From JAKZVK01 sp965261065 (lineage in GTDB: Bacteria; Acidobacteriota; Terriglobia; Bryobacterales; UBA6623): DNA of 64,000 nucleotides. The notes beneath the pieces were generated by a model, which was not told where the DNA came from, did not search any database, and was given only the letters and a program-made list of their open reading frames with translations. The stretch covers positions 2,604,001 to 2,668,000 of the forward strand of contig OZ253444.1 in assembly GCA_965261065.1 (NCBI GenBank), in the 5' to 3' direction. Shown one piece after another: positions 26,674-35,149 of this stretch (the stretch's first letter is position 1; each line of letters opens with the position of its first letter). The position numbers were made by a program, and so were the translations under genes.

Positions 26674-29600
26674 ATGCAATTCACCGTCGGCGCGGCCCGA
26701 TCCGTCGTGAAACGCTCTCGACAAGTTCGCTTGCTCAGCCTATGCTGGCTGGGCTTGTCGTTGGCCGGCCTCTTCCCCTGCCTGCCGGCCCAACAAGACC
26801 CGAGCGGAATTGAGTTCTTCGAAAAGAAGATCCGGCCGCTGCTGGCCGAGAACTGCTACGCCTGCCATAGCTCGAAGACTCTGGCTACGGCGGACCTACT
26901 GCTCGATAGCAAGACCGGCGTCCTCAAGGGCGGCAGCCGCGGGACGGCTGTGATCCCCGGCGCGCCCGACGACAGCCTCATCGTCCGGGCCCTCTCCTAC
27001 GACGACCCGGACCTCAAGATGCCGCCCAGTGGCAAGCTCAGTAACCAGCAGATCGCCGACGTGCGCCGCTGGATCGAGCTGGGTGCCGCCGATCCGCGCA
27101 CGGACGAGGCCCAACCGGCCACGACTGACGGCGGTATCGACTTCGACGAAGCCGGCACCTTCTGGGCCTTCCAGCCGGTGACCAACCGCGCGCCGCCGGA
27201 GGTCCGGCAGAGCGACTGGCCCCGAACGTACATAGACCACTTCATCCTGGCGAAGCTCGAAGCCAACGGCCTACGCCCCGCGCCGCCCGCCGACAAACGC
27301 ACGCTGCTACGGCGGCTCAAGTTTGACCTCACAGGCCTGCCGCCCACGCCGGAGGAGATCGAGAACTTCCTGCGCGATGAATCGCCCGAGGCGTACGAGA
27401 AGGTCATCGAGCGCCTGCTCGCGTCCCCGCATTACGGCGAGCGGTGGGCGCGGCACTGGCTCGACCTCGTCCGCTTCGGCGAGACCAGCGGCCATGAGTT
27501 CGACCCCGACAAGGCCGACGCCTGGCGCTACCGCGACTACGCGATTCGGTCGTTCAACCAAGACCTGCCGTACGACCGCTTCGTCCGCGAGCACATCGCC
27601 GGCGACTTGCTGCCCCAACAACGCCTCACGCCCGACGGCACGCACTGGGACAGCCCGCTGGCAACCGGCTTCTTCGGGCTGGGAGAGGAACGCAACGCCG
27701 CCGACGATGTGGCGCAGGTTCGAGCCGACCGCATCGACAACCAACTCGACGTGCTGGGTAAGACCTTCCTCGGCCTGACGATCGGTTGCGCTCGTTGCCA
27801 CGACCACAAGTTCGACCCCATCCCGACCGAGGACTATTACTCGCTGGCGGGCATCCTCGACAGCTCGCAGGTCATCCATGCCCCTCTCGACGCCCCCTCG
27901 CGCGTCCGCCGCATGAAGCGCATCGAGGAGGAGTTGATTGAGGTCAACGGTCAGATCACCTCGCTGATGCGGCAGGCCCGGCTGGAACGGATCCACGAGA
28001 TCAAGCCCTACCTGCTGGCCGCGGCCGATGTGCTTGCGAAGCAACAAGAGAAGACGAAGGAGCCGATCGAGAACCAGCTCGGCGGCTACGGACTGAGTCC
28101 GCAGATCTTGAAGCAATGGTTCGAGGTGCTCGAGCGGGCGGCCGAGGAGCCCGACAACGTCTTCTATCCGCTCGCGAAGCTGGCGAAGCCCCCGGGCGAC
28201 GCAAAGCCGGCTTCGTTCGGCGAGCGTCTCTCGGCCCTGCGCGACGAACTCCGCGAGTGGACCGCCAAAGCCGACCCCAGCCATCCCTTTCAGCAAGAGC
28301 GCGGCGATGTCGTGTTCGAGGATTTCGAAGGACCCGCTTACGGCGACTGGACCGGCGGGGGCGGCGCCTTTGGCGACGGCCCTTCGACCTACATCGCCCC
28401 CAACCTCGCTGCGGGCGGCTACCAGGGGACACGGGTAGCCAACTCCTTCGCCGGCGGCTCGAATCACTGGACCGGCACTCTCACCTCGCAAAGCTTCCCG
28501 ATGGAGAAGCTCTACATACACGTCCACTTCGCCGGAAGCGAGCGGCCGACCAACCGGCGCAAGTACGGCGACCTGTATGTGTCGCTGATCGCGGCGGGCC
28601 GTTTCCGCTCGTTGAGCGCCGAGGGCACGGGCTTCTTCCACTGGAAGACACAAAACGTCACCCGCACGCCGGGACAGATTTCGTTCATTGAAATCGTTGA
28701 CCGTTCGCGCGAGGCGCACCTGGTCGTGGATAAGATCGTGCTCTCCGATAGCAAGGAGCCACCGCCGATTGCCTCGGCGCCGAACCCGCGGGTCGTCAGC
28801 ATGCTTGATGGCGAGGCTCTCCACTCGCGCTCCGATCTCGCCGCGGCGTACGAAAAGCTGTTCCGCGACGTGCTGAGCGAAGGCGCCCGCGACCGGGAAG
28901 GCCACTGGCTGCTGTCGGCGATCAGCCCCACGGGGATGTTAGAGGACGCCTCGGTGCTGCTGACGGACGAGCAGAGGAAGGCACTCGAGGAGCTACAGGG
29001 CAAGCGGGCCGAGTTGGAAAAACTGATCCCCGATTCGGCTTTCGGGCTCGTGGCCGCCGAAGACCGTGCGCAAGACCTCCCAATCCACATCCGTGGCAGC
29101 CACACGAACCTGGGCAAGCCGGTGCCGCGGCGGTTTCTGCGGGTCCTGGCGGGGCACGACCGCGCGGCCTTCCGCAACGGCAGTGGGCGGGCCCAGCTCG
29201 CCGAGGCGGTCGCGAGCCGCGACAACCCGCTGACCGCACGCGTGATGGTCAACCGCGTCTGGAAGCATCACTTCGGCCGGGGGATCGTGGCGACGCCGGA
29301 CAACCTCGGCAAGACAGGCAACCGCCCGTCGCACCCCGAGTTGCTCGATGCGTTGGCGTGGCGGTTTATGGAGTCCGGCTGGTCGCTAAAGGATTTGCAT
29401 CGCGCGATCGTCCGCGGCAGCGCCTATCGCATGTCGAGCGACCCGGACGAGCAGGCAGCGGCCGTTGACGAAGAGAACGCGTTGCTGCACCACATGCCGG
29501 TGCGGCGACTGGAGGCCGAAGCGATCCGCGACGCCATCCTGACCGTGACGGGAACGCTCGACCGTACCGCGTACGGCCCGAGCGTGCCACCCTTCATCAG

Positions 29601-30051
29601 CCCCTACCAGGACGGCCGCGGCAAACCCGAAAGCGGTCCGCTGGACGGGGCGCGGCGGCGCAGCATTTATATCAAGGTGCAGCGGAATTTCATCAACCCG
29701 TTGTTTCTCGCGTTCGATTACCCCCTGCCGGTCTCGACGATCGGGCGGCGTTCGACGTCGACCGTCCCTTCGCAGGCGCTCATGCTGATGAACAACGAGT
29801 TCGTCGCCCGGCAAGCCGAGAAGTGGGCCGACCGCGAGATCGCAGTCCACGGGTCATCGAGCGCGCGCATCACGTCGATGTTCGTCAGCGCGTTCGGGCG
29901 GCCCGCCGAGGAACAGGAACTGGCCGAAAGCGAAACCTTCCTGCGTAAGCAGATGGCCCGCTACGAAACGGGCGATGCCGACGACTACCGGCCCTGGGCC
30001 GACCTCGCGCATGTGCTGATCAACTCGAAGGAGTTCATTTTCATCCGGTAG
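26674..30051 (+). CDS. Large secreted DUF1549/DUF1553 protein with planctomycete cytochrome-type domain
   Basis: About 1125 residues. A hydrophobic export signal (LLSLCWLGLSLAGLFPCLPAQ) is followed by the planctomycete cytochrome C domain: ENCYACHSSK (CxxCH, about 58-64) and a methionine-containing DLKMPPSGKLS near 120. DUF1549 (about 175-400) includes a second CxxCH in GCARCHDHKFDPIPTEDYY. A central carbohydrate-binding-like beta region (about 545-690) precedes DUF1553 (NPLTARVMVNRVWKHHFGRGIVATPDNLG … NSKEFIFIR). Both heme-type motifs and the signal suggest a periplasmic redox or carbohydrate-related protein; function is not established. A GTG at 26665 is an alternative start. Its usual partner, DUF1501, is found at 31037 but is separated here by a toxin-antitoxin pair. 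Confidence 0.92.
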   Translation: MQFTVGAARSVVKRSRQVRLLSLCWLGLSLAGLFPCLPAQQDPSGIEFFEKKIRPLLAENCYACHSSKTLATADLLLDSKTGVLKGGSRGTAVIPGAPDDSLIVRALSYDDPDLKMPPSGKLSNQQIADVRRWIELGAADPRTDEAQPATTDGGIDFDEAGTFWAFQPVTNRAPPEVRQSDWPRTYIDHFILAKLEANGLRPAPPADKRTLLRRLKFDLTGLPPTPEEIENFLRDESPEAYEKVIERLLASPHYGERWARHWLDLVRFGETSGHEFDPDKADAWRYRDYAIRSFNQDLPYDRFVREHIAGDLLPQQRLTPDGTHWDSPLATGFFGLGEERNAADDVAQVRADRIDNQLDVLGKTFLGLTIGCARCHDHKFDPIPTEDYYSLAGILDSSQVIHAPLDAPSRVRRMKRIEEELIEVNGQITSLMRQARLERIHEIKPYLLAAADVLAKQQEKTKEPIENQLGGYGLSPQILKQWFEVLERAAEEPDNVFYPLAKLAKPPGDAKPASFGERLSALRDELREWTAKADPSHPFQQERGDVVFEDFEGPAYGDWTGGGGAFGDGPSTYIAPNLAAGGYQGTRVANSFAGGSNHWTGTLTSQSFPMEKLYIHVHFAGSERPTNRRKYGDLYVSLIAAGRFRSLSAEGTGFFHWKTQNVTRTPGQISFIEIVDRSREAHLVVDKIVLSDSKEPPPIASAPNPRVVSMLDGEALHSRSDLAAAYEKLFRDVLSEGARDREGHWLLSAISPTGMLEDASVLLTDEQRKALEELQGKRAELEKLIPDSAFGLVAAEDRAQDLPIHIRGSHTNLGKPVPRRFLRVLAGHDRAAFRNGSGRAQLAEAVASRDNPLTARVMVNRVWKHHFGRGIVATPDNLGKTGNRPSHPELLDALAWRFMESGWSLKDLHRAIVRGSAYRMSSDPDEQAAAVDEENALLHHMPVRRLEAEAIRDAILTVTGTLDRTAYGPSVPPFISPYQDGRGKPESGPLDGARRRSIYIKVQRNFINPLFLAFDYPLPVSTIGRRSTSTVPSQALMLMNNEFVARQAEKWADREIAVHGSSSARITSMFVSAFGRPAEEQELAESETFLRKQMARYETGDADDYRPWADLAHVLINSKEFIFIR

Positions 30052-30132
30052 AAGGACGCCTTGCTGCAAAGGCTAGCCTGCAATCGGGTCTGGGAACTGC
30101 CATCTCAAGGTTCGCCTCTATAATGGGTGTGG

Positions 30133-30606
30133 ATGTCTACAGTGCTAACTGAAGTGGGCCGAAAGGCCGACGAAGTACGGGCAGCATGCCGCTTGGTCAT
30201 CGAGCGATGGGCCGAGCGGGGAGTTCAGGCTGCGTATCTCTATGGAAGCGTTCTCGGGCCGCGCTTTCGCGAGGACAGTGATATCGATCTTGCCGTGCTG
30301 GATGAGCCGTCGAACCGCCTGAGTTTTGCCCGGCAGTCGTTGCTTATGGATGAGCTGGAACGGGTTCTGCGAACGCCCGTAGATCTTCGGATGCTGCGGG
30401 ATTGCTCCCTTTCCCATCAAGCCCATGTGGTTGCAGAGGGCCTTCTGGTTTGGTGCAAGGATCGTTCTCTGGTCGACACATTCAGCCAAGATGTAACGGC
30501 TCGGTCTCGAAGCTGCCGTGCTGACAATGACAAGGCCTTGTCGAAGGTTTTGAAGGCGCTGGACAGCGGGGTAGCCAAGCGGAATGAATCGCGACTACCT
30601 TCTTGA
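30133..30606 (+). CDS. MNT-type nucleotidyltransferase (antitoxin of a HEPN/MNT pair)
   Basis: 157 residues. Minimal nucleotidyltransferase with the full GS…DxD signature: YLYGSVLGPRFREDSDIDLAVL (about residues 35-56), where the two aspartates bind Mg-ATP. The third acidic residue is in VDLRMLRDC. Proteins of this type neutralise HEPN toxins by adding AMP to a tyrosine in the toxin. It starts at the ATG 30133 (a GTG lies two codons before) and its end overlaps the start of the HEPN gene by 23 bases, the standard arrangement. The C-terminal ~30 residues are poorly conserved-looking and may reflect the overlap or decay. Confidence 0.82.
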   Translation: MSTVLTEVGRKADEVRAACRLVIERWAERGVQAAYLYGSVLGPRFREDSDIDLAVLDEPSNRLSFARQSLLMDELERVLRTPVDLRMLRDCSLSHQAHVVAEGLLVWCKDRSLVDTFSQDVTARSRSCRADNDKALSKVLKALDSGVAKRNESRLPS

Positions 30607-31022
30607 TCAACTGCGTCTGATTCAGGAATATTTGGGCAGGGCTCGATCACTGGCCCAGGAGCGTCGAGAGGACTTTGTCGGTGATTGGATGAAGATCGAT
30701 GCGGCGATCCGCGAGTTGACCGTCCTCTTTGAAACCTCTCACAACATCGCTAAACATCTTATCGCTTCGTTTGAATGGCCGAACGCAGAGAGCGAAGGCC
30801 CAAGCTTTCGAGATTCTAGCCAGAGAGGGTGTCCTGCCACGGACGCTGGGCGATTCGTTTCGCCAAGCCGCTCGATTTCGCAATCTAGTCACCTATCAGA
30901 CAACGATGGTGGATAACAACGTGGTATATGATGTTCTCATTGAGCGGCTTGGTGATTTCGAGCAGTTTGCGGCACATATTGCCCACTGGCTCGAACGGCG
31001 TCGAGACGAGGACACGCAGTGA
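30584..31022 (+). pseudogene. HEPN (DUF86-like) toxin, frameshifted and with altered active site
   Basis: Two overlapping frames together make a complete DUF86-type HEPN protein. The first (from 30584) gives MNRDYLLDQLRLIQEYL … FETSHNIAKHLIASFEW; the second gives AFEILAREGVLPRTLGDSFRQAARFRNLVTYQTTMVDNN … to a TGA at 31020-31022. The switch lies near 30800, consistent with one inserted base. In the usual R-N-x-(L)-V-H-x-Y motif the ribonuclease histidine is replaced by tyrosine and the AMP-accepting tyrosine by threonine (RNLVTYQT). Both changes plus the frameshift suggest a dead toxin. The last codon overlaps a potential GTG of the DUF1501 gene. Confidence 0.75.
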
Positions 31023-31036
31023 CAATCGAAGGCGGC

Positions 31037-32476
31037 ATGAAACGCGGCACGGTATCCGCGGGCCCCACCCGCCGCGAGATGCTCTTCCGCGCGGCCAACG
31101 GTTTCGGCGGACTGGCACTGGCCGCGATGCTGGCCGAAGACGCCGCGGCGAAGGACGGCCGCAATTCGTCGGCCGATCCGCTGCAAGCCCACCAGCCGCA
31201 CTTCGCGCCGAAGGCCAAGTCGGTCATCTTTCTCTTCATGGACGGCGGGCCGTCGCACGTCGATCTGTTTGACCCCAAACCCAAGCTGCGCGAGATGAAC
31301 GGCGAACTGTTGCCGCTCAAGATGGCGCGGACGGCCAACACGTCGCACAACAAGCTGCTGGGCTCGTTCTGGGACTTCAAGAAGTACGGCCAAAGCGGGC
31401 TGGAAGTCAGCGACCTGTTCCCGCATCTCGGCACGTGCGCCGATGACCTGTGCCTGATCCGGTCGATGCACGCCGACTTTTCAGAGCACACCGCCGGCAA
31501 CTACTTCATGCACAGCGGCTCGTCGATGCAGGGGCGTCCGAGCGTGGGTGCGTGGGCGACGTACGGCCTGGGCAGCGAGTGTCGCAATCTTCCCGGGTTC
31601 ATCGTTCTCGACAGCGGCATGATCCCACCGGGCGGGCTCGATGTCTTCGGCAGCGGCTTTCTGCCGGCCAGCTACCAAGGGACGCTGTTCCGCAGGGGCG
31701 AGCATCCCGTGGCCGACATTGCGCCCCGCGAAAGTAAGCCGGAGCTGCAGCGCGCCAAGCTCGGCCTGCTCGAGAAGCTCGACCGGCGGGTGCGCCAACG
31801 CTACGGCGCGGTCAACGAGCTGGACGCAGCCATCGCCAACTACGAGCTGGCCTTCCGCATGCAAAGCGAAGTGCCGAACCTGGTTGATTTCTCGAACGAG
31901 AGCCCCGCGACGCGCAATCTCTACGGCCTCGATGAGCCCGACACCGAAGAGTTCGGTCGGCAATGTTTGATCGCGCGTCGGCTGGTGGAGCGAGGCGTCC
32001 GATTCATCGAGTTGCTCTCGCCCAAGCGCAAGCGAGTCGACCGCTGGGACCAGCACGGCCGGATGAAAGACGGCCTCTCGAAAAACTGCACAGCCACCGA
32101 CCAGCCCATGGCCGCGCTCATCAAGGACCTCAAGTCGCGCGGACTCCTCGACCAGACCCTGCTCGTATGGGGCGGCGAGTTCGGCCGCACCCCTACCGGC
32201 CAGGGCAGCAACTACGACCGCATCGGGCGCGACCACCACCCGTGGGGCTTCACGATGTGGATGGCCGGGGGCGGCGTCAAGGGCGGACTGGCTTATGGCG
32301 CGACCGACGAGTTCGGCTACTACGCGGTCGAGAACAAAGTCCACGTCCACGACCTGCACGCCACGATCCTGCACCTGCTGGGCCTCGACCACGAGAAGCT
32401 CACCTTCCACTTCAGCGGGCGCGACATGCGCTTGACCGACGTTCACGGCCACGTTGTGCGCGACGTCTTGGCGTGA
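31037..32476 (+). CDS. DUF1501 secreted protein (intact)
   Basis: About 479 residues. A twin-arginine-type signal (TRREMLFRAANGFGGLALAAMLA, starting about residue 11) is followed by the DUF1501 alkaline-phosphatase-like fold: AKSVIFLFMDGGPSHVDLFDPKPKL, IRSMHADFSEHTAGNYFMHSG, FGRQCLIARRLVERGVRFIELLS, LLVWGGEFGRTPTGQG and RDHHPWGFTMWMAGGGVKGG. The D-G-G-P-S-H and G-E-F-G-R-T-P segments resemble metal-site residues of the alkaline phosphatase superfamily. The ATG at 31037 is preferred; a GTG at 31019 overlaps the HEPN stop. It forms the expected pair with the DUF1553 gene at 26674-30051. Role presumed in periplasmic polymer or sulfate/phosphate ester metabolism, unproven. Confidence 0.92.
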   Translation: MKRGTVSAGPTRREMLFRAANGFGGLALAAMLAEDAAAKDGRNSSADPLQAHQPHFAPKAKSVIFLFMDGGPSHVDLFDPKPKLREMNGELLPLKMARTANTSHNKLLGSFWDFKKYGQSGLEVSDLFPHLGTCADDLCLIRSMHADFSEHTAGNYFMHSGSSMQGRPSVGAWATYGLGSECRNLPGFIVLDSGMIPPGGLDVFGSGFLPASYQGTLFRRGEHPVADIAPRESKPELQRAKLGLLEKLDRRVRQRYGAVNELDAAIANYELAFRMQSEVPNLVDFSNESPATRNLYGLDEPDTEEFGRQCLIARRLVERGVRFIELLSPKRKRVDRWDQHGRMKDGLSKNCTATDQPMAALIKDLKSRGLLDQTLLVWGGEFGRTPTGQGSNYDRIGRDHHPWGFTMWMAGGGVKGGLAYGATDEFGYYAVENKVHVHDLHATILHLLGLDHEKLTFHFSGRDMRLTDVHGHVVRDVLA

Positions 32477-32637
32477 TCCGCTCCCGGGTGATTGCTTGCT
32501 CCCGGATCGCTGACCAGGCAAGCAGACCCATGCAGCCAGCCGACCATTCACCTGTACCCAATCGCGGCCCGGCTGCGTCTCATGACCGATAAGCCCTGGC
32601 GACACCGGGGGTCTACAATACGGATGACGGCGGTCTC

Positions 32638-34245
32638 ATGTGGTTGAACACGCGAGTGCGGAACAGCAGTAAGGTGGGGCTAGTCTGCCTGCTTGGGTTC
32701 CTGTGGGTCGAGGTCGGGGCGGCGCAGTTACCTGTGCCGGGAGGACGGACCTATCCCAACCCCGTGCCGGGAGCGCCGACCTATCCCGGCGACCGCCGAC
32801 CGCCACGACGCAGCCCCATACCGGGCGATACCCGCGAAGAGAGCATCCCGATGGAACGCGGCGGGCCCCGCGCGCGCGGACCAGCGTCCGACATCAACAG
32901 CATCCGTACTTACGTCGGCGAGTGCCAGGAAGTCACCAAAGAGCAGCTCACCATCACCACGGCCGACCATAGCGAGTTCCGTTTCAAGCTGACGAAAGAC
33001 ACCGAGTACCTGCGCGACACCGAAGAGGCCGAGTTCTCGGAGGTCAAGAAGGGCGACACCGTGCGGGTGACGTCCAAGCGGGACGACAAGGGATTCCTCA
33101 CGGCCTCGCGGGTGCAGATTGATACGGCCGCGGCCGATGCGGCAGAGGACCCGACGTTCAGCGAGGCCGGTGAATCCGGCGAGGCCGGCGAACCGGCGGC
33201 CGCCGTTTCACGCCCGTCCGAGATCCTAACCCCCGTTGAGGACGACCCGGACGACCCCGGTCCGCCGAAGCTGCGCCGCCGCACGCCGGAAGAGATCGAC
33301 CGCCTCACGAAAGAGAAGGCCGAGCAGCAGCAGAAAGAAGCCGAGTTGGCGGCAAACCGTCCACCGCCCGCGCCGGTGCCGAGCACTTCCGAGACCGGGC
33401 CCGGGCCGCTTCGGGCGCTATCGAAACCCGCGCGCCTTCCGGCGGAGCCCCGGCGCGACGAGCACATCGAGAAGGCCCGCGAGCAAGCCCTCAAGTTCAC
33501 CGAAACGCTCCCCAACTTTATCTGCCGCCAAATCGTGGCGCGCTATCAGAGCCTCGACATGAACCCGCGCGATTGGGACGCGCTCGACATCATCGAGGCC
33601 TATCTCGTGTTCTTCGAGGGCGAAGAAGATTACCAGAACATCAAGGTGGGCTACAAGAAGGTCGACAAGCCGATGGAGGAAATCGGCGGCGCCTGGTCAA
33701 AGGGCGAGTACGGCACCGTGCTGCGCAACATCTTCGAGCCGTGGACGCTGACCGAGTTTCGCTACCGCGGGATGCAGATGGTGTCGGGGCGCGTCGGCCG
33801 CCGCTACGAGTTCAGTGTCGAACGGTCCCGCTCGCAATGGGAGGCCCGGATGGCCGCGGAATCGTACCTGCCCGCCTACAAGGGAACGATCTCGATCGAC
33901 GAGAAGACCCATCGCACGCTGAAGATCGAGATGGAGGCGAAGCATTTCCCGCCCGATTTCCCGCTCAACTCGCTCGATATGACGGTCGAGTACGGCTTGG
34001 TTCGGATCGGGGCACAGTATCACTTACTGCCGGTGCATTCCGAAATCATCGCTTGCGGCCGTTACACAAGCATGTGCAGCATGAACAAGATCGACTTCCG
34101 CAACTATCGCCAGTTCAGCAGCGAGTCCACCATCTTTACGTCCGACTCCGACGTCTCCTTCGGCAACGAAGAAGCACCCGCCGAACCCGAGGAGAAGCCG
34201 GGGGCTTCCACCGAGCCGGAACGTCAGCCCAACAGCGGTCGCTGA
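32638..34245 (+). CDS. Secreted acidobacterial protein of unknown function
   Basis: 535 residues starting with a signal peptide (KVGLVCLLGFLWVEVGAAQ). A proline-rich linker follows, then a small OB-like/DUF5666-type beta domain (about 90-165: GECQEVTKEQLTITTADHSEFRFKL … KKGDTVRVTSKRD). An acidic and proline-rich low-complexity linker (165-275) leads to a C-terminal domain (280-510) that begins ALKFTETLPNFICRQIVARYQS. The LPNFxC motif at the start of such a domain is frequent in secreted proteins of Acidobacteria (Solibacter/Bryobacter group). I know of no assigned function. Its presence is one of the better taxonomic hints in this window. Not visibly part of an operon. Confidence 0.8.
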   Translation: MWLNTRVRNSSKVGLVCLLGFLWVEVGAAQLPVPGGRTYPNPVPGAPTYPGDRRPPRRSPIPGDTREESIPMERGGPRARGPASDINSIRTYVGECQEVTKEQLTITTADHSEFRFKLTKDTEYLRDTEEAEFSEVKKGDTVRVTSKRDDKGFLTASRVQIDTAAADAAEDPTFSEAGESGEAGEPAAAVSRPSEILTPVEDDPDDPGPPKLRRRTPEEIDRLTKEKAEQQQKEAELAANRPPPAPVPSTSETGPGPLRALSKPARLPAEPRRDEHIEKAREQALKFTETLPNFICRQIVARYQSLDMNPRDWDALDIIEAYLVFFEGEEDYQNIKVGYKKVDKPMEEIGGAWSKGEYGTVLRNIFEPWTLTEFRYRGMQMVSGRVGRRYEFSVERSRSQWEARMAAESYLPAYKGTISIDEKTHRTLKIEMEAKHFPPDFPLNSLDMTVEYGLVRIGAQYHLLPVHSEIIACGRYTSMCSMNKIDFRNYRQFSSESTIFTSDSDVSFGNEEAPAEPEEKPGASTEPERQPNSGR

Positions 34246-34249
34246 TCGC

Positions 34250-35077
34250 TCAGGCCTCGAGCACCTTGAACCCGCCGATAGGGTCGATCCCCTGTTTGTC
34301 GAGGATCTTTCTGACCTTGAACTGGTTCGTGTCACCGCCAGTGAGGTGGTTGACAAGCACCTCGCCGAACAAGTGGGCGAGCGGGTCGCGGAACAGGTCG
34401 ATGTCCGCATCGACCTTCATCCGTCCGTTGGTCACCCTTGTATAGCTGAACTGCAAGTTGCCTTTGCCCGACGTGTCTTCCTTCACGCTCCCATGGCGGA
34501 ATCGGTGCAGAGCAGCGGGAGCCTCCTTGACCTTCTTCTGCGTGAGTAAATCCTTGATCGCTGCGAGGAAGGAACCATCCGCCTCAAAGTAGATGCGGTC
34601 AGGGAAGACACGGAAAACCCTGATATGGAAATCGGGCGAAAGAAGGTGCCGCCCATTCTACTTGAGGTGTCTCATGCGCGACGTGATGTTGAGCATGGCA
34701 AACGTACCTACGCCCGACGCGTCCTCGTAGTCCTGCTCCGAAATGGCGTCCTTGAGTTCCTCGAGGTCTGCATGCAAGGGAACCACCGGAATGCGTAGTT
34801 TGGCGAACAGTTGCTCGGCGTCACGGGCCGTGTTGCCGGCGGATTTTAGAATGCCCCGGAACGCATCGAACAACGGCCGGCCGCGGTTCTCGATGGCTTG
34901 CTTGCCTGCGGCATTCAGGTCGGCCCTGGCCTGACGGCGCGCCTTCTTGATCGCCGCCTCTCCCACAAGTTCGTCACGGGCCAACTGGTTGAGGAAGTTG
35001 TCAGCACGCTCGAATCGATCCTTAATACTCTGGAAACCCCTTTCAATACGCGTCTGCTCCGTGCTGCTCAGTTTCTC
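34250..35077 (-). pseudogene. Hypothetical protein gene with an in-frame amber codon
   Basis: A single minus-strand frame runs from about 35077 (right after a TAG) to the stop at 34250, interrupted once by TAG at 34658-34660. Before it: RIERGFQSIKDRFERADN and a helical stretch to NITSRMRHLK. After it: NGRHLLSPDFHIRVFRVF, PDRIYFEADGSFLAAIKDLL and FGEVLVNHLTGGDTNQFKVR, ending in KVLEA. Both halves have balanced, protein-like composition in the same frame, so this looks like one gene of roughly 240-275 residues broken by a nonsense mutation. Potential starts are TTG at 34984 or an unseen upstream one. I do not recognise the family. Alternatively these are two genes, the second with a GTG start. 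Confidence 0.5.
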
Positions 35078-35149
35078 CTGCTAAGGTCCCTAAGCGTCCT
35101 CCGGTATTGCGGCCAGACGAGTGAGCGATGGGATTCTTGCCCCGGGAAC

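Noticed and set aside
27307..28905. 532-codon open frame on the minus strand
   Set aside because: Antisense to the DUF1549/DUF1553 gene, with no recognised domain.
35060..35100. GCTAAGGTCCCTAAGC-like stretch suggesting an rRNA fragment
   Set aside because: The similarity to 23S rRNA text is short and the flanks do not match; treated as chance.
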